Shown in pieces: positions 12,537 through 26,277 of a stretch of 64,000 nt of DNA (positions within the stretch are counted from its first letter, which is position 1; every line of letters begins with the position of its first letter). The DNA comes from Flaccisagitta enflata. Lineage: Eukaryota; Chaetognatha; Sagittoidea; Aphragmophora. A program made the position numbers and the translations under genes. The notes beneath the pieces were generated by a model, which ran no database searches, had not been told where the DNA came from, and saw only the letters and a program-made list of their open reading frames with translations. The DNA lies in assembly GCA_965153355.1 (NCBI GenBank), contig OZ231128.1, positions 17,422,001-17,486,000 of the forward strand, in the 5' to 3' direction.

Positions 12537-13571
12537 TATGACTTTCTCAACTATTCGCGGTTTTAACCTCCCAGTGATTGAAGGGTTTTGAGCCTCATCT
12601 AGTCTCAGGGTTACGTCGGTTCGAAAACATTTTCGAGTGCTTGAATGAAATCGAACACTTGTGTGCGAATGGCCGATGAAACACTTGCTTGCAAATAGTT
12701 GTTGGCGATGTTGTGTAGTCACTGTTATTCTTTTTAAGGGTGTGAGTTTCGGTGGGAGCCTCGAGCAACTGTCGGAAATGCATTACGACTCAGAGAGAGA
12801 AATTGTGGGACTCCTCTCCAAAGGGAGCACAGGTCGGAAATGCATTAAGGATTTGTGAAATGGCCCAATAAACGGGAAAATACGGATAAAAACTTTTCAG
12901 TACGAACAGATATGTGGGGTTAAAAAGATGCAAAGGACATCATTTTTTTTTTCAACGGATCGACAACGGATCGAACATTTTTGGGCACAAAGACACACAC
13001 ACAGTCCGTTTTTCATAGTGGAGTCAGTGTGCCACAGAAGAAAAATCAAACAAACAAACAAAGAGAAGAACGCAGATTCGTCTTGATAACGAATACATGG
13101 CACATTTACAAATTCACCTTATACTTAGTTCGGTATGTCAGATCCACGCACAGGACATAACATGACATGTCGGACGTTCCAAAATGAGAGATTGCTTAAA
13201 TTTACAGTTAATATACACAGCCAGTCAGCCACATAATAGAAGTGCTGCAGAATGAAACAAAATAAAACTGGGACTGGCATTGAAACTTTTATCATTTGAC
13301 AAATATAGTACAGAGTAACAGCTTGAAACTAGCACGAATTACCACACACATCACCATGGCGAGAGGGGCAACGAACTTATTTCTTCTACTTTATTTTATT
13401 CATTCCTATTTTTTTTTTCAAGTTTTCCGTTTGGTTTCCTCCAGTGACGTGAATTGTGGTTGCGCACCAAAACAAACCGAACCGATCTAACGCTCATCAA
13501 ATATGCATGACATTCCTTTTTGAATTCTTTTTGTTTTTTAAAGCCATTTAACTTAAAAGAAGTAGAACTGG

Positions 13572-13575
<4 letters not shown>
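12537..13575. other. Non-coding stretch
   Basis: No gene, RNA or repeat that I can support. Confidence 0.4.
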
Positions 13576-13664
<89 letters not shown>

Positions 13665-14110
13665 CCCACTTGAAATGCTGTTCATTCAAAAATGTTTTCC
13701 TCGCTGCCGCCAAAGAAGAAAAGTCTAAATTTCAAAAGCGATTTACGACTGGAAACCATCAACTACAACAACTAAACAGTCACGTCATGTCGCATTTAGC
13801 GCAAACTAGTGACGTGATCAAATTCATCAAAACAAATAACAACAATAACAACAACAATAACAACAACGACGACGACGACGACGACGATGACGATGATGAT
13901 GACAAATTCACAATTCACAATTCAGTCAAATTACAATAACAATAATGACAACACAATGACAATGACAACGACAACAAAACAACAACAACAATAATAAACA
14001 ATAACAATAAAGAACAACAAAATAACAACAACAATAACAACAACAGCAACAAATATAATAACAACAATAACAACAACAATAATAACAACAATAACAACAG
14101 TAACAACGAC
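13576..14110 (+). repeat. (GA)n, then AAC/GAC/AAT microsatellites
   Basis: (GA)n at 13576-13661; mixed AAC, GAC and AAT trinucleotides at 13833-14108. Confidence 0.93.
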
Positions 14111-14225
14111 GATACTGCGATACTGACGATTCAGAAATGCTGACAACACCGTCGTCTGGTCTGGCCTTGACGAGGACATTATAACGACAACTCTGCGCCA
14201 ACCAGTTGTTAGTTACATTAATGTG

Positions 14226-14256
14226 CCGACAACAGTTATCGGCCCAGTGTTGTCGG
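14226..14256. other. Small perfect hairpin
   Basis: ccgacaaca pairs with tgttgtcgg across a 13-base loop. It sits in a stretch (14111-14494) with several ACAACG/TCGAC motifs and no gene. Function unknown; it may be incidental. Confidence 0.4.
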
Positions 14257-14494
14257 CGACAACACTACGCCAACTATCGATAGAACTCTACTTGAATATC
14301 GTGAGTTCGTGACAAGCGCCGTTGCTGTTGACGAGTCAAAATGACGACAATACCCAAGGCTTGCAATATTGACAACGTCTAAAGCGTTGCTTTGACAATT
14401 CAAGTATCTAAATCTAGAGCAATTTTGTCAGCGACGAATAAAATGAGTATATTCAAGATCCACGGTTACTCAATTCAAACGTCGTGACATTCTC

Positions 14495-15510
14495 GACAAC
14501 GCCAGCAACAAAACCAACAACAACAAAAACAACAACAGCCACTTATCTAAGCAACAGCACAGTCACAACAACACCAGCAAAAGAACCGCCACTATGTACT
14601 AAGTGACAATCACAACAACACCAGCAACAAAACCAACAACACAAACAACAACAGCAACTTATCGAAGCAACAGCACAGTCACAACAACACCAGCAACAGA
14701 ACCAAAAACAACAAAAACAACCGCCACTTTATGTACTAAGTAACAATAACAACAACACCAGCAACAAAATAAACAACAAAAGCAGCAACAGCCACTTTAT
14801 GTAACTAACAATCACAACAACACCAGCAACACTAGGGCGCCCAAGGGCAATATGTGGTCAGCGATACCCATTGCCCTGCTTTGCCTGATTGTGAATTGGA
14901 GTGAGGGGAAGCAGGGCAGCGGCCCCGAAGGGGACGATGTCCTGTAGAACACAGGGGGACTTTCATTCGTCCTTCTGTCTCCCCAAGGCCTTGAATCTGC
15001 CCTCTCAAGCCTGAAATCTTCCCTCTCAGGCCTAAAATCTGCCCTCTCAGGCTGAGAGGGTAGACAGGCTGGGAGGGTAGACATAAGGCCTGAGAGGGCC
15101 TGAGAGGGCCTGAAAGGGCGGATATCAGATCTGGGAGGGAAGATTTCAGGCCTGAGAGGGCAGATTCAAGGCCTGAGAGGGCAGATTTTAGACCTGAGAG
15201 GGCAGATTTCAGGCCTAAGAGGGCAGATTAAAGGCCTGAGAGGGCAGATTTCAGGCCTGAGAGGGTAGATTTCAGTCCTGAGAGGGCAGATTTCAGGCCT
15301 GAGAGGGCCTGGGGGGGACGCATGAACGGACGGACGAACGAAAGTCCCCCTGTGTTCTACAGGACATCGTCCCCTTCGGGGCCGCTGCCCAAAAACCAAC
15401 AACACGAACAACAACAGCAACTTTATGTAAGTTACAATCACAACAACGCCAGCCACAACAGCAACTTTATTTAAGTTACAATCACAACAACGCCAGCAAC
15501 AACTGTTCAG
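14495..15510 (+). repeat. CAA/CAG minisatellite, split by a B element
   Basis: Degenerate units carry 'caacaacaccagcaacaaaa' plus 'cagccacttt' and 'atgta..taacaatcac'. The array runs 14495-14832 and continues in register at 15395-15510, with a family B element between. Confidence 0.8.
14833..15394 (+). mobile_element. Family B element with 59-bp terminal inverted repeats
   Basis: Left arm 14914-14972 and right arm 15332-15390 are complementary at about 58 of 59 positions. Both start gggcagcggccccgaag at the outer edge and include 'tcctgtagaacacagggg'. A left extension (14838-14913) carries 'tggtcagcgatacccattgccc', as in other B copies. Between the arms is an array of about 21-bp units (ggcctgagagggcagatttca) whose orientation flips near 15060. 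There is no open frame for a transposase, so if mobile it is non-autonomous. Confidence 0.85.
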
Positions 15511-17270
<1,760 letters not shown>

Positions 17271-17370
17271 ACTCCCCTTGTAACCACGACGTTTCTTTTT
17301 TACGACAACGGGAAACAGAAAAAGCAATTTGTCTCCTTAATCCTTTTTTACCTGACCGAACCAAACTCAC

Positions 17371-17410
17371 TCCCTCTCTCTCTCTCTCTCTCTGTCTGTC
17401 TGTCTGTCTG

Positions 17411-17491
<81 letters not shown>

Positions 17492-17532
17492 TCTTCACAC
17501 CTTTCTGTCTTTGTCTCTGTCTCTGTCTCTCT
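17371..17532 (+). repeat. (CT)n / (TCTG)n microsatellite
   Basis: A CT tract about 100 bp after the (GA)n block, so complementary to it; an intramolecular hairpin is possible. Confidence 0.95.
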
Positions 17533-17679
17533 CCAGAGTTGCTGACACGAGTTGTTTGCGGTGGTTATTCGCGAAGGAGTAAGCTCGCCATCACGTTTTG
17601 TGGCAGTTGATCAGTCTCCTGATCATTGGTCACCGAGATCAGATAACGCCATCTCTTTTCTGCCAGAGAGAAAAACAAA

Positions 17680-17862
17680 CAAGGCCAGATACACGGTGGA
17701 CCCAGCCGCGTGCGGGTGGGCAGGCACAGTATTTGAGCTCGCTTGATCATTTGGGCAGGAGCGAGGTCAAAGACCGAAAAAAACATAAAAATGTAAAAAG
17801 TGGGCCGATCATTAGACCGACCAACTAACGGATCGACAAAGTGGGGTGTCGTTTGCGTAAAA
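17680..17862 (-). mobile_element. Family A element, minus strand
   Basis: Read on the minus strand it ends in GGCCTTGTTT. It has 'cgcgtgcgggtgggcaggcac', 'ggtcaaagaccgaaaaaaac' and a GGTC tract with 'acaaagtggggtg'. The palindromic start is eroded ('tgtcgtttgcg'). Confidence 0.65.
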
Positions 17863-17996
17863 ACGAACAAGAGAGCAACGAGTGGGAACTACATTGTTCA
17901 TTTACTAACTCTCCTTCTACTCATTTTGTTCTCAACATTCTTTCTTTTTTCCGCTTTGTACTTAATTTCTCGCAGTATTTGTGTTTTTATTTGATT

Positions 17997-18252
17997 TTTA
18001 GTCGCATGCATGCAACTCTACACCCCGCTTTGTCTGTCCGTCCGTCCGTCCGTCCATCCGTCCGTCCGTCCGTCCGTCCGTCGGTTGGTTGGTTGGCCAG
18101 TCTGTCCATCACACTTTTACTTTTCTTATCAATTTTATTTCTTTAAGTCATTTTAAGTCATTTAAGTGTATACTAAGTCATTCTTAGCCATTCTAAGTCA
18201 TTCTAAGTCAATCTGTAAGTCTCGCACGCGACTTATAGGTGTTGGCCTTGTT
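17997..18252 (+). mobile_element. Family A element, ATGCAT subtype
   Basis: It starts with 'agtcgcatgcatgcaact' (palindrome with an altered centre), then 'ctacaccccgctttgtc', a GTCC tract, a 'taagtcattt' repeat as in the 1.7-kb copy, then 'cgcacgcgacttataggtg' and 'ggccttgtt'. Confidence 0.75.
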
Positions 18253-18451
18253 TTTCGACAAAGGCTTGGTGGACATTGGATTGTCATTCGCTCTTCCCTT
18301 CTCTCTTTCTATTTCAGAGTCGGTCTCAGTAACACATGCAGGTCCGCCATCAGAAAAATCTCTCTCAATTCGCAGGTTTTCCAATTTTCACCAGCTGACG
18401 CACCGATTTCTCATTACTACCCTTCATTCCCTACTTTCTCTCTTTCTCCCT

Positions 18452-18455
<4 letters not shown>

Positions 18456-18526
<71 letters not shown>
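18456..18526 (+). repeat. (GT)n microsatellite
   Basis: About 70 bp of GT dinucleotides, followed by a C/T-rich tract to 18690. Confidence 0.98.
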
Positions 18527-18527
<1 letters not shown>

Positions 18528-18726
18528 CGACCCTCCTCTCCCCGTCCCTGTTCGCCTTCATTGTTTAATTTCCCCCCCTTTCTCCCCCTTCCCCCCCCCC
18601 TTTCTCCCCCTTTCTCCCCTCTTTATTTTTCGCCCCCCCCCCTGCTCCTCATTCCCTTTTCCCGGTTTCATTCTTTCTTTTCACTACCTTCGTTTTCCTC
18701 GTTGATCCGATTTGTTATTTATTCGG

Positions 18727-18947
18727 TTTTTGGGCAGCGGCCCCGAAGCAGTCGATAACATATTCTTTCACACATATGGGGGATTTTTTCCTCCTCCTTC
18801 TTCAACATTCCATCATTGCTGCTAAAATTCAAGCCTAGAGCTTCAAAACTTACTAAGATTTGGTCATCCGCCCTTCTCATCATCACACACCCACATATAC
18901 TTACCTAGGGGCAACGGGTACCGCTGACCATCAAACGCTTTTGCGAC
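18727..18947 (+). mobile_element. Family B, short copy
   Basis: 'tttttgggcagcggccccga' at the left, a variant arm with 'ctttcacacatatggggg', and the opposite outer end 'cgggtaccgctgaccatcaa' only 190 bp away. The array and second arm are missing. The arm variant matches the right arm of the copy at 59.3 kb. Confidence 0.65.
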
Positions 18948-18974
18948 TTTTCCCTCTATATTTTCTCGTTTTTT

Positions 18975-19180
18975 TGTAGAACACAGGGGGACTTTCGTTT
19001 CGTTCTGTCCGTCAATCCGTTTGTTTGTTTGTTTGTTTGTTTGTTCGACCGTCCCCCCAGACCCTCTCAGGCCTGACATCTACCCTCTCAGGCCTGAAAT
19101 CTACCCTCTCAGGCCTGAAGTCTACCCTCTCAGGCCTTGAATCTGCCTTCTCAGGCCTTGAATCTGATTTTTGCATCCCT
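18975..19180 (+). mobile_element. Family B fragment
   Basis: 'tgtagaacacagggggactt' of the arm, a GTTT repeat, then about five array units (ctctcaggcctgaaatctac). Confidence 0.65.
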
Positions 19181-20050
19181 CATGTCCCCCTTGCCATATC
19201 CCATTTCTCCCGTTACTGCCCCTTTGCTTACCTCATTTCCCCTCTTACTATTTTCCGTTACTCCCTCATTCGCTTCCCTCGTTTTCCCTTTTACTTTTTT
19301 CCGTTACTCCCCCTTCGTTTTCCCCATCACCATTTTCCTTTAATCCTTTACTTTCTTCGTTGATTGGTCTCGCTTTTGATTTATGAGATTGCGAGTACTT
19401 TTTTCCCTCGAGGCAAAACTCATAGCTTAGTGCAAGAAAACGAGCCTAAAAGGCGATCAAGAGAAAGATCCCAGAGAGAGATTGGTAAAAGTATATATAT
19501 GTTCTTTTACCTGATAAGAAAATATAGAGTGGAAATGGTCAGCTGATCATTGCTATCATTGCGATTGTTTGTTCTTTTTACCTAAAAGAAAAATGAGTTA
19601 AGGCCCATCTGAATAAGGTCAGCTGACCATTGTAGAGTCCTTCTAAGTACAAAAGACATTAAGCCGATCATTTTTGAATGCCTGTAACTCAGAGCCTGTA
19701 AGTATAATTTTGATCGTTTCCAGCAGATCGATGGTTGCCTGTTTGCCAGTGTTTGGTGCCTAAATGTACAAAAAGTGTTTCAGGTTTGGTACTACTTAAT
19801 CCCCAAGCACTTCATGAAGATATAGTCGGATTATTCTAATTCTTTTTATGATAACTAGACAAATTTTCTTAACAGTTCACAATTTACAAATTACATATCA
19901 AGTTACTCGTTTTATAATGTAGATTCGTTGTTTCCTAACCAGGTGTTTGGAGGCGAAAAGTGATTTTAGTACAACAAAAAGTTTATGAAAAGACAAAAAA
20001 TTGAAATATTTTCTGTCTTTCCAAAAAAATCAGGAGTGATAGACACCTGA
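19181..20050. other. Non-coding stretch
   Basis: A T/C-rich segment to 19360, then sequence with no supported feature. Confidence 0.4.
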
Positions 20051-20152
<102 letters not shown>

Positions 20153-20459
20153 GACAGAGAAAAATGACATATTCTTAATTTCCCTTGCTATATCGCCTTT
20201 GGGTGAGCTCAAAATCGAGGAAACTTTTTAGTTGGTTGTAATTTTCCAAAATAAAAGGAATTTAAGCCGATTGAATTTTTTCTCCGACCACCTGAGGCTG
20301 AGACAGTTAAGGCTGAGGTTGAGATAGCGCTCCTTTTTGAAACTGTTTTTTTTTTTTCCTTCTTTTCCTTGATTTTGAAACAACCAAAAGATTAAAGTTA
20401 ACGAATCATGAGTGACTCATCTCAAGCTATCACTTATTTTCTTTGTATTCTTTCTATCT

Positions 20460-20527
20460 TTTCTTTTCATCTTTTTTCCTCATTCCTTTTTTTTCTTCAT
20501 TTTTTCCTTTGTATTTCTTTTTTTCAT

Positions 20528-20579
<52 letters not shown>

Positions 20580-20710
20580 TTCTTCTTTTCTTTTCTTTTC
20601 AAATCAATATCTTTCTTTCTCTCTTCTTTCTTTCTTTCTTTCTTTTCTTTCCTTTCCTTCTTTCTTCTTTCTTCATTTCCTCTCTCTTTCTCTCTCTTTC
20701 TCTTTCTCTC
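20460..20710 (+). repeat. (TTTC)n pyrimidine tract
   Basis: (TTTC)n core at 20529-20581 within a 250-bp T/C tract. 20711-21024 holds nothing recognisable. Confidence 0.93.
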
Positions 20711-21024
20711 CGTTCATGCTTACTATTCAAAATTACGGTAATCAAGAAAAACATGGAGCGTTGTTTTTACGACAGTAATGATAGTTTTCCGTAAAACTTC
20801 GATAATTCACCTCTGACACAAAACGCTCAAGTATTTAAGGAAGTGTTCATAAAACACTCTCTCCCACTCAGGTATGAATGGCTTACTCATTCAATAAGCA
20901 TCTACGAAATGAATTGCACGATGGGATTTAGAAAATATCTAGAGAGGAAATAATCATTTTGAATATTGTTCGCCTTTTTGCAATCAAGTGTTTTTCCTGC
21001 AACGACATGAAAGATTTTAGATCC

Positions 21025-21521
21025 TTTTTGGGCAGCGGCCCCAAAGGGCCGATGTCCTGTAGGACACAGGGGTGAACCATTACGTCCGTCTGACATTACG
21101 TACGCCCTCTCGGCTTCTCAAGCCTCTCAGGCCTCAAATCTGGCCTCTCTGGCCTTCAAACCACCTTCTCAGGCTCAAATCTGCCTTTCAGGCACAATCC
21201 AGCCTCTCAGGCGCCAACCAGCCTTCTTTCAGGCCTCAACCAGCACTTCTTGGGCTCCAACCAGCCTTGGCCCCAACCAGCCTCTTAAGACCTCACAAAT
21301 TCCTCTTGAATACGGTACCGACAAAAATTGAAAAAAAAATGCAAAATTCCCACTGAATATCACAGAAAATTACACCAATACGCCATATCCTAGGACGCAT
21401 GGAACTTCACTCCTGTGTCCTACAGGACATCGGCCTTTCAGAGCTGCTGCCCTGCCTGCTCTCACTCCACTTCTTGACTGAATCACTCCAAGCAGGGCAT
21501 CGGGTACCGCTGACCATGTGC
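21025..21521 (+). mobile_element. Family B element
   Basis: Left arm 21030-21076 and right arm 21405-21452 are complementary and share a private variant ('cgatgtcctgtaggacacag' rather than 'gtagaacacag'). Between them are about nine degenerate array units (cctctcaggc, ctcaaatctgcc). Outer end 'gcagggcatcgggtaccgct' on the right. 'gatcc' occurs just before the left end (21020-21024) and just after the right end (about 21522-21526), a possible 5-bp target duplication. Confidence 0.75.
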
Positions 21522-21679
21522 GATCCTTGGATGACTTGTTTGTTTGAATACCTTTTTATTATTAAATGGTTGAAGTTTGTTTTCATTAACGCAATAATGT
21601 AGTTTTTGAAGTTCCATTCACCAAATTGAGAGTAATTTCGGTCTATCGAAATAATAGTTCACTCTGTAGTAAGCATTCA

Positions 21680-22300
21680 TCACTACCAGCCAAAACACGG
21701 AATGAGTTGAGGTAGAATGATCGTCTCTCACTTTGATAGTTTTTGGGTCATTGTAGTGTGTACAATATAAATCTAAAGGAAACTAAATCACTTTTGGGGC
21801 GATTTTTGAAATATATGCAAAAATGGTGGAATTAGGGACATTTTTCATCATATTTAGCAGATGTTTTCTAGTATTTTGATCACAGATTCGGATTCAGCTT
21901 AGTGTTTATGCGGTTCGTTCGATATGTCACACTATATAGTTTTGAAAAGGAAATAAAAAGTTAATTTTTTCATCATATTGCTATAAAATACATTCATTGC
22001 TAATGATTTTATAAAAAAATAGGTTTTACTTCTTTTTCAAAAGTATATAGTGTGACATATCAAACGAACCGCAAGCCACCCATTGAGTCCAAGGTCCGAG
22101 GTCAAAATAAAATAACATCACAAGAGTTACAGACTATGCTGTAATTAAATTTGTACTATTTTTAGAGATCCAAAAGGCCCCAAAATGACAAATAGTTCTT
22201 TTCAGATTAGATCATACACACCACAAGGACTCAAAACCTATGAGAGTTGTAGACGATCATTTCAAGTCAACTCATTCCGTGTTCTGGCGGACAGTGTCAT
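21680..22300. repeat. Hairpin element D, copy 1
   Basis: Inverted repeat. The core arms at about 21912-21950 ('gcggttcgttcgatatgtca') and about 22030-22070 are nearly perfect complements. Outer arms also pair: 'aacacggaatgagttga' near 21693 with its complement near 22268. It shares the core 'tatgtcacactatat..gttttgaaaag' with copy 2 at 63.3 kb. Confidence 0.75.
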
Positions 22301-22764
22301 CATTTTGCTATGCATATCGCGGTTGATATGCTCAATATGATTTAGCAACCGTTCATTTACTTTTAGAAAAAAAAAAATATATAGATGATAGTATGTCATT
22401 TTCCTTGACAGTAATGAAGTGTTTGAGCAAAACGGAAAGCCATGAATAACTCATTTTTGAAAAATGACATGTGTAACGCGTATTTCACATTTCATGTCGC
22501 GTTTCTATTTGTCATTCTCGAAAAGTAACGAACTCGAGGAGGAATTTATAACTGAAATCGTGACAGAGTGAGAAAATTTTTTATTATATTTATAATGTTA
22601 TACAATTAAGCATTACGTCGCACGGACAAGATACAATCATAGAAACATTTTTGAATATCTTACCCGCTGAAAAAGGCGGTCACTAGACTGGCAGCGTCAA
22701 CTAGATTGACATTTTTTAAAGACTCACTCATCGGCTTTACTACTTAACAATAACGAGACCCTTT

Positions 22765-22768
<4 letters not shown>
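22301..22768. other. Non-coding stretch
   Basis: No supported feature. Confidence 0.4.
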
Positions 22769-22816
<48 letters not shown>

Positions 22817-22840
22817 CCTCTGTCTCTCTATCTCTCTCTC

Positions 22841-22920
<80 letters not shown>
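22769..22920 (+). repeat. (CT)n microsatellite
   Basis: About 150 bp with a TCTA/TCTG-bearing segment in the middle. 22921-23310 holds nothing recognisable. Confidence 0.96.
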
Positions 22921-22922
<2 letters not shown>

Positions 22923-23315
22923 TCTGACACTCTAGAGTCATGACGTCTGTACGCAGATTGGGGCGCTGTCTCAGTAACGTCAAAAGGGGTTCGACCTCAT
23001 TTTCTCTTATTTGCCTCAATTACGTTCTTTTCTTACCAATCTAATTACTGTTGAAGTCACATGGTGAGTTGGTTGAAAAGATACTTTTTTTCTCTTTCTG
23101 GAGTTTCTCTTTCTGGAGAAAAGAAATTACCTCAAAAGAATAGTGAAAGAGTAAAGCCTCCCTGCCAGTGGAGCTAAAGGGTGTTCATGACTTCATGGGT
23201 GCGAATTGACCCCCGGAAGGCGAAGGCGGGCACAGGTGCGATGCTGTTCTGGTTAGTTACCTCTGAAAATCCAGCATGAAAATCAGAAAAAAAAGACAAA
23301 AAGTCAGTACGTTTT

Positions 23316-23361
23316 TTTTTCTTTCTGTCTTTCTCTTTATCTTCCTTTCTTTCGTTTCTTT

Positions 23362-23440
<79 letters not shown>

Positions 23441-23752
23441 CTTTCTTTTCCTTTTTCTTATTTTTTTTCTTTCTCTCTTTTTCTTTCTTTCTTCCCTTCT
23501 TTTTCTCTTTCTTTCTTTACTTCTTTTTTCTTTTTTTCTCGTTTCTTTTTTATCTTTTTTTTTTCTTCTTTTTTTCATTTTTTTCATTCATTCATTCATT
23601 CATTCATTCATTCATTCATTCATTCATTCATTCATTCATTCATTCATTCATTCATTCATTCATTCATCCATTCATTAATTCATTCATTCATTCATTCATT
23701 CATTCATTCATTCATTCATTCATTCATTCATTCATTCATTCATTCATTCATA
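23316..23752 (+). repeat. (TTTC)n and (TTCA)n microsatellites
   Basis: (TTTC)n at about 23352-23440 in a longer T/C tract; perfect (TTCA)n at about 23583-23750. Confidence 0.96.
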
Positions 23753-23950
23753 CACTCTTGTTTTTGTGCAGCCCTGGACACGAATCTCGACATTGAGGAA
23801 CAAACGCCAGCTTATATCAATCTGATAGGATGTAAAATGCTCACTACAGTAACATAGGGGGATCGAGTACCGCTGAGTCACGTCATGTCATCGACTACTT
23901 TTTGGACACTCCGCCTAACCAACTGTTCTTTTCGGCTTGCTGGCTGAACA

Positions 23951-23998
23951 TGAATGAATGAATGAATGAATGAATGAATGAATGAATGNNNNNNNNNN
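23951..23998 (+). repeat. (GAAT)n ending in a 10-N gap
   Basis: (GAAT)n at 23951-23988 is complementary to the (TTCA)n tract 200 bp upstream and runs straight into ten Ns (23989-23998), the only unresolved bases in the window. Confidence 0.97.
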
Positions 23999-24045
23999 TT
24001 AATCAAAAATGTTTTTTTTTTTTTCAATATTTTTCTTCCCCTCAC

Positions 24046-24650
24046 CTTTTTGGGCAGAGGCCCCGGAGGGGCCGATGACCTATGATTCCACATAGGGCAA
24101 TTTTCTCCGGTTTCTTTTTTCCGTCCGTCCCCCCCCTCCACCAAGCCTCAAATAAAGCCTCTCAGAACCCAAATCAGGCCTTTTCGACTCCAAATCAGAC
24201 CTATTTGACCCCAAATCAGGCTTCTCAGACCTCCATTCAGGCCTCCCAGTCCCCAAATCAGGCCTCTCAGACCCCAAATCAGTCTTCCCAGACCCCTGAT
24301 CAGGCTTCTCAGACCCCAAGTTAGGCCTCTCAGATCCAAATCAGGCCTCAGACCCCATGTCAGGCTTTTCAGACCCCAAATTAGAACCCTCAGACCCAAA
24401 TAAGGCCTTTCAGACCCCAAATCAAGCCTCTCAGACCCCAAACCACACCTCTCACACCCTAAATCAGACCTTTCAGAGCCAAAATCAGGCCTCTCAGCCC
24501 TCCAAACCAGCTTCTCTCACCAGAGAAAACTGTCCTATGTGGAATCATAGGTCATCGGCCCCTCCGGGGCCGCTGCCCCTCTCATAATCTCATTCCCACA
24601 TACACTAACTTAGGGGCATCGGGTACCGCTGACCATGTAACGCTTTTGCG
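24046..24650 (+). mobile_element. Family B element, CCACATAGG subtype
   Basis: Left arm 24052-24110 and right arm 24521-24578 match at roughly 54 of 58 positions. They share a private segment ('gacctatgattccacatagg') not present in most other copies. The array (24150-24510) has about 17 units of roughly 21 bp (cagaccccaaatcaggcctct). Outer end 'catcgggtaccgctgaccat' at 24615. 'gatcgagtaccgctgagtca' at 23858 may be the outer end of another, broken copy. Confidence 0.82.
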
Positions 24651-24779
24651 ACTATTTATCCTATGATCTGAGCTTTGACATGCAAAAACCGTTACATATT
24701 ACCAATATTCACTGAAAATTTTATGATTTTTTCCTAGTAGTTTAGGAGCTATACAGGTGTTGCATTTCACAGTCCGATC

Positions 24780-24935
24780 CGAAGACGGTGTATATATATC
24801 CTGATGGAGACCTGGGTGCGATTTGTGATACAGCAGCTCTCGTGGCCCATTTCCATAAAATCGCTATTCCAGCACCACTCAAAAAATCCATCGCGTCATA
24901 ACGCAGGTTTGTAGGATGCCGGAAGATCGGGAGGG
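24780..24935 (-). repeat. Dispersed repeat, inverted relative to 140-290
   Basis: 'ctgatggagacctgggtgcg', 'atacagcagctctcg' and 'atccatcgcgtcataacgca' match the complement of the window's first 290 bases. Confidence 0.75.
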
Positions 24936-24944
24936 CGCGATTCT

Positions 24945-25190
24945 AGTCACAGACAATTGCGTTTTTAACGGGCAACTCGGTCGCTCGCTACGTTCGTTCG
25001 CTCGCACCGCCCATTCCACTCACTCGCTCCGCAGCGCTTCACTTTGTTTATGGGCTCACTCACTCACTTTGCTCACTCCATTGTGGGAACGTTGAAATTC
25101 CTTGATATGTGTTCACGCTGTAAACGCGTATCACGGGAACAATCGCTTTTTTGGTTGTCAGTAGAAATACGCCCGGAGACCTGGATACCG
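24945..25190 (+). mobile_element. Family C MITE-like element
   Basis: It starts gggcgcgattctagtcacag and ends with 'cagtagaaatacgccc', an imperfect inverted repeat of the start. In between are 'cgtttttaacgggc', CTCGCTCG repeats and 'atgtgttcacgctgtaaacg'. No coding capacity. Confidence 0.75.
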
Positions 25191-25740
25191 GCAGGAGAGC
25201 ACCAAGGAGAAAATCCTAGCTGCTCGGGGGACGGGGGGGAAAAAAAGGGGGGGGGGAAACAAGACCGGAATTCGATTTATTTTTAAGGAAACTCCAAGAA
25301 ACGCTAGGCAGCACTAAAGGTCTTAATGGTATATTCCACGCGTTCAGCTGTATACTGCTAGTCCAAATCCCCTTGTTCCAAGAATGAGAATGTCTATAAA
25401 CACGACCAGATATTGGTATATGGGCTAATTATAAACTGATTTGTGCAAATTTCAACCCCCTAACTCAATTTCCTATAGAGGATAAATTGAAATTAAGTTT
25501 CCCTATGAACTAAAACATTCGAGAGAGCGTAATTTCGGAAATAGCGCCTAAACTAGCGCCAAATGTAACAACCATAATGAAGCTAATGTGTAACAACAGT
25601 TGGACCCAACTTTTATGTCAAAGATTATGCCATTAAAGCTGATTTCTGTGAAAAACTTAGAATTAGGTTGAATAGCTGCTTTTTTTTAATGCTTCTTCTG
25701 CCTCTTTTCTTATTCTTTTCTTTTTCTCCATATTTCTTCA
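25191..25740. other. Non-coding stretch
   Basis: Short G-rich run at 25225-25258; nothing else supported. Confidence 0.4.
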
Positions 25741-26134
<394 letters not shown>

Positions 26135-26277
26135 ACATAAAATATTGATAGAGCCACAATTTAAACAGAGAACAATATCAATATTATTGAATGAGTTATT
26201 TTGGCCTTTGATTGGGCACAACAAAAATCTGTTCCATAAATTGAGGGCAAAAAATTGAAGGTATTAAAAACCTTGAG

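Noticed and set aside
14833-15394. CRISPR-like array because of regular ~21-bp units
   Set aside because: The units are contiguous repeats without unique spacers and lie between transposon-like inverted arms in a eukaryotic genome.
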